A stretch of DNA of 64,000 nt from a virus, in the IMG/VR virus record IMGVR_UViG_3300044630_004371, positions 1 through 64,000 of that record. One strand, written 5' to 3'. Both the position numbers and the translations under genes were made by a program. This document shows, piece by piece, positions 44,357-51,659 of the stretch. How positions within the stretch are numbered: position 1 is the stretch's first letter; each line of letters opens with the position of its first letter. The notes beneath the pieces were generated by a model. That model ran no database searches. It had not been told where the DNA came from and saw only the letters and a list, made by a program, of their open reading frames with translations.

Positions 44357-46962
44357 TAACCGATATACATGTTTAATTCATAGTTACCACCATCCATTCT
44401 ATAAATTTGAATATTTAAAGACTTTCTTTGTGGCATACCATCCTTTGTTAGTTCTTTGTGTAATCTTTCTGTATGACCATAAGGTACGTGTTGAACATCG
44501 TTCATATCAAACTCAACCCCATCGTAACCTCTATTGATAGCATAACCTCTAACTGCATCCAAAGCACTAGAAAGAGTCTTGTGGTATGTCTCATAATCAA
44601 ATTTACCCTCTTTAACAGCTTTTGGGTCTGGTTGAGTGCTGGGCATTGGTAGGAAAGGTTTATCCTTTCTACTTGGTTGTCTTACAGGTTGTTCTGCTGG
44701 TTTAGTTGTTGGTTTTACAACTGGTTCTGTTACTGGTTGATTCATAGTGTCTTCTTGATTAAAAGATTCATACATCTTCATTTTAATATAATTTTTATCA
44801 AATATACTACTTTTTTTTGATTCTGACAAGTCTTTTTCAACAATTTTAGACACTGGTTTTTTAGACCACATTCTACATGACCAATATTTAGGTGTTGTTC
44901 TATCTTTGGCTTGAGAACACTTGTGTCTTGCTCTAAAAGATTTTCTTCTTTTTGGATTGTCTCTTTTTATTTCCATATTGGGGTCACCAAAATTGACTTT
45001 TACAACCTTACCAGAACTATTTTTAACAAATACCTTGAATTTCTTAACATCACCTCTCATTGGTTTACCCAATTTTACAGTTCTGCCTTTATATTCAGCT
45101 TCATTCATGGTTGTATTTTGAACACTACCGTATTCATCACTATAACCACCTTGAGTTTCACCATCATAAGAATCAACCTCGGTTTCAATAAAGTGATAAA
45201 CTTCTTCAACATCATCAGCTGAAGTAGCCACATGGTCTAGTGCCCAACCATGACCATCAGATAGAATTGAATCAACTCTAGATGGGTCCATTTCTAACAT
45301 TTCTTTGGCACCATGATGCATGGTTTTTAGGTTTTGCCAAAACATGTAATTATTTGATTCATGTTCGTGTTCCATCATAGGTTCACCATCAGCACCTTCA
45401 TAGTTTATTTGACCTTCCAAGAAATGATAAACTTCTTCAATGTCATCATTTGCAGTAGCCATATGGTCTAGTGCCCAACCATGACCATCAGATAGAATTG
45501 AATCCACTCTATTGCAATCCATTTTCATCAACTCACCAGTTGCATGAACAATTGTTTTAAGGTTAGACCAAAACATGTAATTATTTGTTTCACCCATATT
45601 TTCATTAAGTTCATCTGAAGTATCATAATGTTTTAAGTTTCCTATAGGATATCTTTCACCAGTTTCAGCGTTATATAAAACAATCACCTCTTCACCATCT
45701 TTATTACCAATAAAATAGTGTATGTTATCATTGGTTAAACTCCAATATAAAGTTCTTCCATAATCATCTTCTTCTCTTTTTTGTACTTTATCACCAGAAG
45801 CAGACTCAATAGCTGATTTAACAAAATCAAAACTAATATTTTCATAAACGTTATATTTGGATTCATTTGTTGATTTTTTACCCCATGAATCACCTTTTCC
45901 TTTGGTTTTACAAGCACTAGGTGTTGGTCTGCATGAAGGATACTTGGCTCTGCTTTCACCATCTTCTCTACCACATGGTTTACATTTTCCATCCCTACAT
46001 GTATTGCAATCTACCCAACCCTTGCTACCTTCACCACCTCTTCTAGAAAACCAACCATGCAATCCGCTTTCTTTTTCTTTAGAAAAATCAGTTTTTTTAG
46101 CGGCTTCTTCTATTGATTCATTATGTTTTTTTCTTCCTTGGCAATGTGCTTTTTGACTAAAACCCTTAGGGTTGTCACAATCAATACTTCTTTTATATTT
46201 TTGTGACCATTTTTCATCTAATTGTTCGTCAGTCATGGACTTATAATCACCCATTTCTTTTAAATCTTCCTCCTTAAGCCCTTTCCAAATCTTACCTTTT
46301 CTGCATCTAACAACAGCACCAGAAGCATAAGCAGATGGCCAAACATCATATTTGCTTTTAGCTATTCTTGTGCATCTGTCTGATTCATCTAAAATATCAT
46401 TTGAACCATCTTGAAACATATTGTTTTTCTTAGGGTTAACAAATAAATTATCCATGTTTTCGTAAACATGCAATTCATCCAAACCTTCTTCGTCAGATGG
46501 TTCAGATTCTGGTTCTGGTTCTTCGCTAGGTGTTTCATCAGATGTTTCATCGCTTTCTGGGGCAACATCTTTATCTTTTTGACCAGCAGTTTTAACTTTG
46601 TTTATGATGTCTTTTTGGTCATCAACATCCATTTCAGAAGTGTGAGTTGCTGACAATAACGAATTTATTGAGAACTTTTCTAGTTCAAAATCTGGTTGAC
46701 CTTGTTCTTCAGTATATTTTCTTAGGGATTGTCCTAACTTTCCAGTTAGTTGCTCAATAAATTTCTTTGGGTCTGTTTCTTCATTAGCATCAACACCAGC
46801 ATCAAATGGTTCATCATCAAATGGTTTTTCATTTGAACTTGGTGTTTCACTATCAAATGAAATATCTGCTGGTTCTGCTGGTTCTGCTGGTTCAGTTGTA
46901 GCTGCTGGTTCTGGGGTAGAACCAGCAACTTTTAACTTATATTTTGTTTCTTCAGTTAGACT
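44356..46962 (-). CDS. Large virion protein part 2, DUF5872 and repeat domains (-1 frame)
   Basis: The frame is open from the A10 run down to 44356 (868 residues) but has no ATG until 46632. It reads on directly from the upstream gene after a -1 shift. An acidic Pro/Ala linker comes first (PAEPAEPAEPADISFD), then SINSLLSATHTSEMDVDDQ. Next are SKYDVWPSAYASGAVVRCRKGKIWKG and the cysteine-rich HGWFSRRGGEGSKGWVDCNTC...CKPCGREDGE block of the DUF5872 type, two 57-residue repeats (NYMFWxNLKT...HGWALDH), and RRKSFRARHKCSQAKDRTTPKYWSCRMWSK. The C-terminal part is alpha/beta. It is probably a virion protein made as one product with its upstream part. Confidence 0.75.
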   Translation of the reverse strand, partial: SLTEETKYKLKVAGSTPEPAATTEPAEPAEPADISFDSETPSSNEKPFDDEPFDAGVDANEETDPKKFIEQLTGKLGQSLRKYTEEQGQPDFELEKFSINSLLSATHTSEMDVDDQKDIINKVKTAGQKDKDVAPESDETSDETPSEEPEPESEPSDEEGLDELHVYENMDNLFVNPKKNNMFQDGSNDILDESDRCTRIAKSKYDVWPSAYASGAVVRCRKGKIWKGLKEEDLKEMGDYKSMTDEQLDEKWSQKYKRSIDCDNPKGFSQKAHCQGRKKHNESIEEAAKKTDFSKEKESGLHGWFSRRGGEGSKGWVDCNTCRDGKCKPCGREDGESRAKYPSCRPTPSACKTKGKGDSWGKKSTNESKYNVYENISFDFVKSAIESASGDKVQKREEDDYGRTLYWSLTNDNIHYFIGNKDGEEVIVLYNAETGERYPIGNLKHYDTSDELNENMGETNNYMFWSNLKTIVHATGELMKMDCNRVDSILSDGHGWALDHMATANDDIEEVYHFLEGQINYEGADGEPMMEHEHESNNYMFWQNLKTMHHGAKEMLEMDPSRVDSILSDGHGWALDHVATSADDVEEVYHFIETEVDSYDGETQGGYSDEYGSVQNTTMNEAEYKGRTVKLGKPMRGDVKKFKVFVKNSSGKVVKVNFGDPNMEIKRDNPKRRKSFRARHKCSQAKDRTTPKYWSCRMWSKKPVSKIVEKDLSESKKSSIFDKNYIKMKMYESFNQEDTMNQPVTEPVVKPTTKPAEQPVRQPSRKDKPFLPMPSTQPDPKAVKEGKFDYETYHKTLSSALDAVRGYAINRGYDGVEFDMNDVQHVPYGHTERLHKELTKDGMPQRKSLNIQIYRMDGGNYELNMYIG
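45189..45588 (-). repeat. Two-copy internal repeat in the DUF5872 protein
   Basis: Copies at about 45189-45357 and 45418-45588 encode near-identical 57-residue units. A central stretch of about 40 bases, around TGGTCTAGTGCCCAACC, is identical in both copies, while the flanks differ, so the centre is either recent or conserved. Confidence 0.85.
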
Positions 46963-47681
46963 TTTTTTTTTAACCCTTCAGTTAGGTTATTGATAAGTCT
47001 ATCCATGTTTTTAATTGATGTTGAAATGCTAAGTTTTGATTCTTCCATACCTTTCTTTTCACCTCTTAACTTTTTGAAATCATCACTATCCAACTTGCCA
47101 TTTTTATTCATGTCAAGTTTTGATTGATTTCCTTTAAGTTCTTCTCTAGTCATCATTTCATCTATGGCTTTTTCAGCTTCAGAAAGCTCATCTTCTTCTT
47201 CTTCTTCTTCTTCCCACATTGATTGTTGTCCTTCATTGTTTCCTTTACCAGAAAAACCATTGGTTTTCATTTCAGAAAAACCACCAGCACTAGGCATGTT
47301 TTCTGAAATAAGGTTGTCGTTTTCAAATATGTTGATTTCACCTTCAAAGTTATAAGCTTCAGCTAGACTTTTGAATTTAAAACTTAAATGTTTGATGGCC
47401 TTGGCATATGAAGTGTAAACTTCATCTTTTTTGTTCATCAAACCTCCGATATATTTGAAATCTTCAGCAACCAAGTTAGAAGTTTTGGTGGTTTTTTTAA
47501 TAAACCATTCGTGGTTTTCTCTTATGATAGCATAAGCGTTACCGTCTGGACCCATCTTGGTCAATTCAACAACAACATTAGATTGGTTTTCATTAATAGA
47601 TTTGATACCCATTAATTCTTTCATACGTTCATTTATTTGTTGTCCCTTAAGACCAACTGGTGTGATTCTATTATTTTTCAT
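46956..47681 (-). CDS. Large virion protein part 1, EF-hand-like (0 frame)
   Basis: A 241-residue protein that stops two codons after an A10 run (LTEGLKKKV). It contains an EF-hand-like loop, KLDMNKNGKLDSDDFKKLRG (about residues 195-214), a GGFSEMKTNGFSGKGNNEGQQSMW segment and a Glu-rich patch. The N-terminus begins MKNNRITPVGLKGQQINERMKELMG. The stop is 24 bases past the end of a stop in the -1 frame, leaving a short window in which a shift on the A-run joins it to the large downstream frame, for a product of about 1108 residues. Confidence 0.78.
   Translation of the reverse strand: MKNNRITPVGLKGQQINERMKELMGIKSINENQSNVVVELTKMGPDGNAYAIIRENHEWFIKKTTKTSNLVAEDFKYIGGLMNKKDEVYTSYAKAIKHLSFKFKSLAEAYNFEGEINIFENDNLISENMPSAGGFSEMKTNGFSGKGNNEGQQSMWEEEEEEEDELSEAEKAIDEMMTREELKGNQSKLDMNKNGKLDSDDFKKLRGEKKGMEESKLSISTSIKNMDRLINNLTEGLKKKV
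46962..46971 (-). other. A10 slippery run at frame junction
   Basis: On the minus strand GGGTT is followed by ten A then GTCTAA. A -1 slip, or one more A in the run, changes the frame to AGT CTA ACT GAA and joins the two parts. A TGA in the -1 frame at 46978 limits the window from the other side. Confidence 0.75.
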
Positions 47682-47711
47682 GTTATATCCTTTTGTTTTT
47701 TGTTTATTTTA

Positions 47712-47721
47712 ATATAAATAT
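47712..47721 (-). promoter_or_regulatory. Late-type promoter core
   Basis: On the minus strand, ATATTTATAT lies about 30 bases before the ATG at 47681. Confidence 0.55.
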
Positions 47722-47722
47722 G

Positions 47723-47980
47723 TTACTGCCCCAAATAGTAACCATTTGGTAAACCTTGAAATACATTTTGTTTTTCACCTAATAGATAACAACCAGTACC
47801 ACCACTTACACTATTAACCCAAACCCTTAAATTTGATTGAGCCCCTACACTAACGGTTACACCATTAAGTACTATTGTACAACCAGCAGAACCACCATAT
47901 ATTTCATTATATGTGTGTGCTGTCAAATTAGGTGACTGAGCTGGAACGATTATGCTATGTACATCATTAATATTTGTCAT
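47723..47980 (-). CDS. Hypothetical small virion protein
   Basis: An 85-residue protein rich in Gly, Ser, Val and Asn (IYGGSAGCTIVLNGVTVSVGAQSNLRVWVNSVSGGTGCYLLG), suggesting a small beta-sandwich such as a decoration or accessory protein. It has its own late-type promoter core. No family was recognised. Confidence 0.65.
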   Translation of the reverse strand: MTNINDVHSIIVPAQSPNLTAHTYNEIYGGSAGCTIVLNGVTVSVGAQSNLRVWVNSVSGGTGCYLLGEKQNVFQGLPNGYYLGQ

Positions 47981-47995
47981 TTTTATATTGTTTTC

Positions 47996-48005
47996 TTATA
48001 AATAT
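47996..48005 (-). promoter_or_regulatory. Late-type promoter core
   Basis: On the minus strand, ATATTTATAA lies about 15 bases before the ATG at 47980. Confidence 0.6.
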
Positions 48006-48018
48006 CACTTAAAACAAA

Positions 48019-48041
48019 AAAAGCACCTCTAGGTGCTTTTA
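48019..48041 (-). terminator. Terminator of the thymidylate synthase genes
   Basis: AAAAGCACCT and AGGTGCTTTT form a hairpin with T-runs on both strands. It ends the thyA-b gene. Confidence 0.82.
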
Positions 48042-48062
48042 TATTATTATTTTAATTGGTAG

Positions 48063-49058
48063 CTAGTTGCTTAAAGGTGCTTTTATTGTTGGGTGTGATT
48101 GATAATCACCTAATTGTATATCTTCTTCTAATAAGCATCTACAAAATTCATCATTTTTAAATGAATCAAAAATAGCCGCTGCATCTAAAGGTCCTTCACC
48201 ACACTCACCACCTTCATAAGGCCAAAACTCAGTGTTGATGTTTAGGGTTGGTAGTGGATATGGTTCTCTTGCTCTGGTTGGAACCCCCCATGTATCTAAA
48301 CAATATAATATTTTATCATCATCATTTTGTGTATGACCAAAATCTAATAATCCATCATATCCTAGTATATCAATACCATAATTAGTTCTTTCTTCCAAAC
48401 TCAATTCTCTACCAATTTGTTCTTTGGCTTGTTCAACATGATTTGAATATAAATGCACATCACCTAAATTACCAATAAGCTCATCTGGAACCATATTAAC
48501 TGCCTTGGCGATTATTTCAAGTAGCAATCCATAAGAAGCAATATTGAATGGTAAACCTAAGAATGTATCTACTGAACGTTGATTCCACATCAGTGAGATT
48601 GCTCTGGTTGGTATTGTATCTTTGTACTTTTCATAATCCATTCCAATATCTCCGTACTTTTTAATATATAAATCAACTCTTTCTCCTCTATTCAACTCTC
48701 TTGTATAAACTTGAAATCCATAATGACAAGGTGGAAGAACCATTTGGTCGAGCTCGGCTGGGTTCCAAGCTGACACAAGTAGGCGTCTTGAATCTGGGTT
48801 TGTTTTAAGGTCTTGGATTAGGTTTGCGATTTGGTCTGTGTGTGTGAACTCTGTTGAATGTATTTTATAGATACCTTCCGTTTTATCTAATTCATCAACG
48901 TGAATAGTCTTAAATTGTTTCCAACTTCTCCATTGCTTACCATACACTGGCCCGAGGTTACCAAACCTATCAGCAAATTTTTTATCAGTTTTTATTTTTT
49001 CTACAAATTCTTCTTTTGTATAGGGTCTACCCTCTGGATGTAAATGTTCTTTATTCAT
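48063..49058 (-). CDS. thyA: Thymidylate synthase, C-terminal part (thyA-b)
   Basis: A 331-residue protein holding the catalytic part of ThyA: the catalytic cysteine in VLPPCHYGFQVY, the dUMP-binding NQRSVDTFLGLPFNIASYG, GNLGDVHLYSNHVEQ, and the end DYQSHPTIKAPLSN. The N-terminal fold (FADRFGNLGPVYGKQWRSW) is present, but the start of ThyA is missing and is encoded separately at 49863. The ATG at 49058 comes four bases after the stop of the endonuclease gene. A 60-residue insertion (SLEERTNYGIDILGYDGLL onward) precedes the C-terminal region. The two parts probably assemble into one enzyme. Confidence 0.9.
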   Translation of the reverse strand: MNKEHLHPEGRPYTKEEFVEKIKTDKKFADRFGNLGPVYGKQWRSWKQFKTIHVDELDKTEGIYKIHSTEFTHTDQIANLIQDLKTNPDSRRLLVSAWNPAELDQMVLPPCHYGFQVYTRELNRGERVDLYIKKYGDIGMDYEKYKDTIPTRAISLMWNQRSVDTFLGLPFNIASYGLLLEIIAKAVNMVPDELIGNLGDVHLYSNHVEQAKEQIGRELSLEERTNYGIDILGYDGLLDFGHTQNDDDKILYCLDTWGVPTRAREPYPLPTLNINTEFWPYEGGECGEGPLDAAAIFDSFKNDEFCRCLLEEDIQLGDYQSHPTIKAPLSN

Positions 49059-49062
49059 AACT

Positions 49063-49806
49063 TTATTTTTTTTTACAATTATCAAAATGATACCTGACCA
49101 TATTTGCCGATTTTTTAGCGGATAAATTACAATGAGGACAAGTAATTATTTCACGATTTTTAATTGATTCTTTTTGTTTTCTAATGCTATCATCACTTCT
49201 TTTACTACCTAATTTTAATTCTGATAATATTTTTTTTGTTTTGTCCGTGTGGTGTTTTCCAAACATAGAGTTTTTTTCTCCTTTTGATGTACCATTAATT
49301 CTTTTAGTTTCCTTTTGTTTATTTATCTGTTCAATCGGTTTTGGAACCCCTTTTTGAGATTCACTAATTTTTTTATTTCTTTCAAGTATGAAAGTGGGAT
49401 TATTTAATCTTGTTTCATTCCACTTGTTTTTCATTGATTCGGAAATTTTTTTTATTCTATTTTCTTTCTCATCTGTCGGTTTGTCACTTTCAGTTTTTCT
49501 TTTCCTTTCATAAATTTCTTTTTTTTGTGGATTATTAGAAATTGTATCTCCCCCATTTCCTCCTAATGCAATATTATAACCTTCTTTTATAGAATTAAAA
49601 TAATTAATCCAATAAACTTCTCTTTCTAACCAAGTTTTTTCATTTTCACATTCTTCAATCACTTCTTTAACAAAGTTATCTTTACCATATTTCACTATAG
49701 CTTGTTTCAATATTTTACCAGAACCAAGATACTTATCGTTGTTGTGTTTATCCTTACCTATATAAATTTTCCCGTTAATCAAATTTGTTGTTTTGTATAT
49801 AATCAT
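49063..49806 (-). CDS. GIY-YIG homing endonuclease
   Basis: A 247-residue protein with an N-terminal GIY-YIG nuclease (IIYKTTNLINGKIYIGKDKHN, YLGSGKILKQAIVKYGKDNF, then EREVYWINYFNSIKEGYN with the catalytic-type Glu, and NIALGGNGGD). NUMOD3-type repeats follow (KKISESQKGVPKP and GEKNSMFGKHHTDKTKKILSE), ending in a zinc-finger-like CPHCNLSAKKSANMVRYHFDNC. It interrupts thyA at the join between the two exon-like parts. It has its own late-type promoter core. Confidence 0.92.
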   Translation of the reverse strand: MIIYKTTNLINGKIYIGKDKHNNDKYLGSGKILKQAIVKYGKDNFVKEVIEECENEKTWLEREVYWINYFNSIKEGYNIALGGNGGDTISNNPQKKEIYERKRKTESDKPTDEKENRIKKISESMKNKWNETRLNNPTFILERNKKISESQKGVPKPIEQINKQKETKRINGTSKGEKNSMFGKHHTDKTKKILSELKLGSKRSDDSIRKQKESIKNREIITCPHCNLSAKKSANMVRYHFDNCKKK

Positions 49807-49820
49807 AATAATATCTTTAT

Positions 49821-49830
49821 TAATAAATAT
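49821..49830 (-). promoter_or_regulatory. Late-type promoter core, GIY-YIG gene
   Basis: On the minus strand, ATATTTATTA lies 14 bases before the ATG at 49806, within the 56-base gap after thyA-a. Confidence 0.58.
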
Positions 49831-49862
49831 ACAAAAAAACCAAAAAAACTCAATAAGAATAG

Positions 49863-50180
49863 TTATTTATTTGAATTTTTTTCTAACTTTTCACACTCTT
49901 CCAAATAAGAACGGTAAGCGTCTCCTGTCCAGATATTACAGTCGTTTTCTAATAGATACTCTATTGATGTATCACCGCGTAAAAACCAAATAAGTTCAGT
50001 AACCATTGTTTTAAACGCCATCTTCTTGGTAGTCAACAATGGAAAACCATCACTCATTTTATGACGAATTTGTCTACCAAATACCGATAGCACTTCTCCA
50101 TTTCTGGTTTGTTTCTTTACTCCATTATCTAAGATGTCTTGGAGTAGGTCTGTGTAACTTTTATCTAATGTGTTACTCAT
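49863..50180 (-). CDS. thyA: Thymidylate synthase, N-terminal part (thyA-a)
   Basis: A 105-residue protein with the start of Thy[64 protein letters not shown], then [17 protein letters not shown]. It ends with a short tail ([10 protein letters not shown]) not found in whole ThyA and just where thyA-b picks up (YTKEEFVEKIKTDKKFADRFG). Dimer-forming and dUMP-binding parts are thus split over two chains. It overlaps the upstream gene by 8 bases. Confidence 0.9.
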   Translation of the reverse strand: MSNTLDKSYTDLLQDILDNGVKKQTRNGEVLSVFGRQIRHKMSDGFPLLTTKKMAFKTMVTELIWFLRGDTSIEYLLENDCNIWTGDAYRSYLEECEKLEKNSNK

Positions 50181-50823
50181 AACTTTCTATTGTTTTATCG
50201 TTGTATGTTATTGTGATTAGTTTGGTTGGGATATTAAAATCATCTAAAAAGCGATGTGATGGTAATGCCATTCTATCCCATGGAAATTGTTTATCTTTTG
50301 GATAATAATCAAAACGGATACGCCATCTTTCTTCTTCACTTAACTCTCTTTCCGCAATCTTTAATCCCCACTTTTCACTGAACTCTGGATTGGTTTTACA
50401 TTCAAAAACAAAAAGTTCTTTTGTGGGGATGTCATCACAACCTAAAAAATAATTGTGGTAATTATCGTAAGCCTTATCCAATAAATCACTTTCCTCAAGT
50501 GTATTTTTCTGAATAGTTTGTTTTTCTATAGCTTTAAAGATTGAAAATTTTTTATTGGTATGTTTTAAATTATTTAAAACACCGCTCTCTTCCCATTTTT
50601 TTAAAATTTCTTCTTTTTCCCTTATAATTTTATTTTGAATATTAATACCAGCACTCCAATTTAACCACTTTATTACAAATAAATAAGTTATTTTATCATC
50701 TTCGGTTATCTTTCTCCAATCCAATTTTCGAAACCCAATAGTTGGGATTAAATAGCATAATTCTTCTTCTCCGAAATGTAAGCTAATTTTATCTGTTAAT
50801 GTAATATCGTAATTTTTTAACAT
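50173..50823 (-). CDS. Hypothetical protein
   Basis: A 216-residue protein, starting at ATG 50823 ([39 protein letters not shown]). The later part ([56 protein letters not shown]) is acidic and aromatic. No family was recognised. It overlaps thyA-a and follows the KTSC-domain gene closely. Confidence 0.65.
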   Translation of the reverse strand: MLKNYDITLTDKISLHFGEEELCYLIPTIGFRKLDWRKITEDDKITYLFVIKWLNWSAGINIQNKIIREKEEILKKWEESGVLNNLKHTNKKFSIFKAIEKQTIQKNTLEESDLLDKAYDNYHNYFLGCDDIPTKELFVFECKTNPEFSEKWGLKIAERELSEEERWRIRFDYYPKDKQFPWDRMALPSHRFLDDFNIPTKLITITYNDKTIESYE

Positions 50824-50827
50824 GGTT

Positions 50828-51307
50828 TTAAGCTTCACTTGTTTCTGGTTGAGGGTTAGTTACTTTATAGTAAGCGGCCATTTTGCTTTCCAATTTACGA
50901 AGGATATCATTATCAACTTTTCCAGTGCTTATGTAGTTGGCAACCATAGCAGCCATAATTTCCATCATATTTTTAGAAACACCTTCAGTTGAAGCCTTTT
51001 CTTCAGCTACTTTCAGTTCATCAACTTCTTTTAAGATAGATTTAATAGTGTTTTCATCAAGCTTGTCCAATTTTTCAAAGTTGGTATATTTTTTCTTTAT
51101 GTAAGTGCTAAATGTTATCCCATTACTATCAGATGTTTCAAATCTTGTGTAGTCAGTTAATTCAACATTAGGATATTTGTATTGCCCTCCATTGTTAAAG
51201 ATTACTGTTAAGTCTTTGGTTAGTGTGTCAAATATTGAAGCGCAAATTGTTGAAGACGAATACATTGCCTTTATTTTTCCATTTTTTTCTTGTTTTTTAA
51301 TAATCAT
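50828..51307 (-). CDS. KTSC domain protein
   Basis: A 159-residue protein. The first 75 residues match the KTSC domain (MYSSSTICASIFDTLTKDLTVIFNNGGQYKYPNVELTDYTRFETSDSNGITFSTYIKKKY), a small beta module found in phage and bacterial proteins and thought to bind RNA or protein partners. The rest is helical with a putative amphipathic helix (MMEIMAAMVANYIS). Its role here is unknown. Confidence 0.75.
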   Translation of the reverse strand: MIIKKQEKNGKIKAMYSSSTICASIFDTLTKDLTVIFNNGGQYKYPNVELTDYTRFETSDSNGITFSTYIKKKYTNFEKLDKLDENTIKSILKEVDELKVAEEKASTEGVSKNMMEIMAAMVANYISTGKVDNDILRKLESKMAAYYKVTNPQPETSEA

Positions 51308-51330
51308 TTAATCATTTATTTATTTATTTG

Positions 51331-51567
51331 TTATTTTGAATGAGTTTTATAAGCAGCGATATCCTTTAATGGGAAAATCTTACCAGTACTGGTCAAGGCA
51401 TCTTTTATTTCATCTCTTTCATCTATTATTACTATAATATAATCACCAGTTATCATAAGTCCACAGTCTTCAAAACTTATATTTATTGTAGATGGAAGAC
51501 TAGAATCGTCTGTTTTAAGTAATAATTCTACTTTTCCAAATTTGGGAGCCATGTTTGATGTCATCAT
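51331..51567 (-). CDS. Hypothetical protein under divergent host-type promoter
   Basis: A 78-residue beta-rich protein (MAPKFGKVELLLKTDDSSLPSTINISFEDCGLMITGDYIIVIIDERDEIKDAL). The start may be either of two adjacent ATGs (51567 or 51564). Function unknown. It is transcribed from a promoter back to back with that of the ClpC-like gene, so it is probably expressed early. Confidence 0.62.
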   Translation of the reverse strand: MMTSNMAPKFGKVELLLKTDDSSLPSTINISFEDCGLMITGDYIIVIIDERDEIKDALTSTGKIFPLKDIAAYKTHSK

Positions 51568-51579
51568 TTACTTTTTATA

Positions 51580-51610
51580 CAAAGATACTAATATTTATTT
51601 AAAGAATCAA
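51580..51610 (-). promoter_or_regulatory. Host-type promoter, left arm of divergent pair
   Basis: On the minus strand, TTG is followed after 20 bases by TATCTTTG (plus-strand CAAAGATA at 51580-51587, CAA at 51608-51610). Confidence 0.72.
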
Positions 51611-51614
51611 GCAC

Positions 51615-51645
51615 TTGTTAGATTAAAAATAATGTAGTATATTTG
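51615..51645 (+). promoter_or_regulatory. Host-type promoter, right arm of divergent pair
   Basis: TTG at 51615-51617 is followed after 20 bases by TATATTTG at 51638-51645. Its -33 box and that of the opposite promoter lie in the imperfect palindrome CAAG-CA-CTTG, so the two promoters fire outward from one spot. Confidence 0.78.
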
Positions 51646-51659
51646 CATAAATTAAACCT

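Noticed and set aside
45189-45588. Mobile element or direct-repeat pair
   Set aside because: Both copies are in frame within one protein and encode the same domain; an internal domain repeat explains them.
49063-49862. Group I intron in thyA, as in T4 td
   Set aside because: The endonuclease gene fills nearly the whole insert; 56 and 4 bases are left outside it, too few for the P3-P8 core, and no intron-like pairing is seen.
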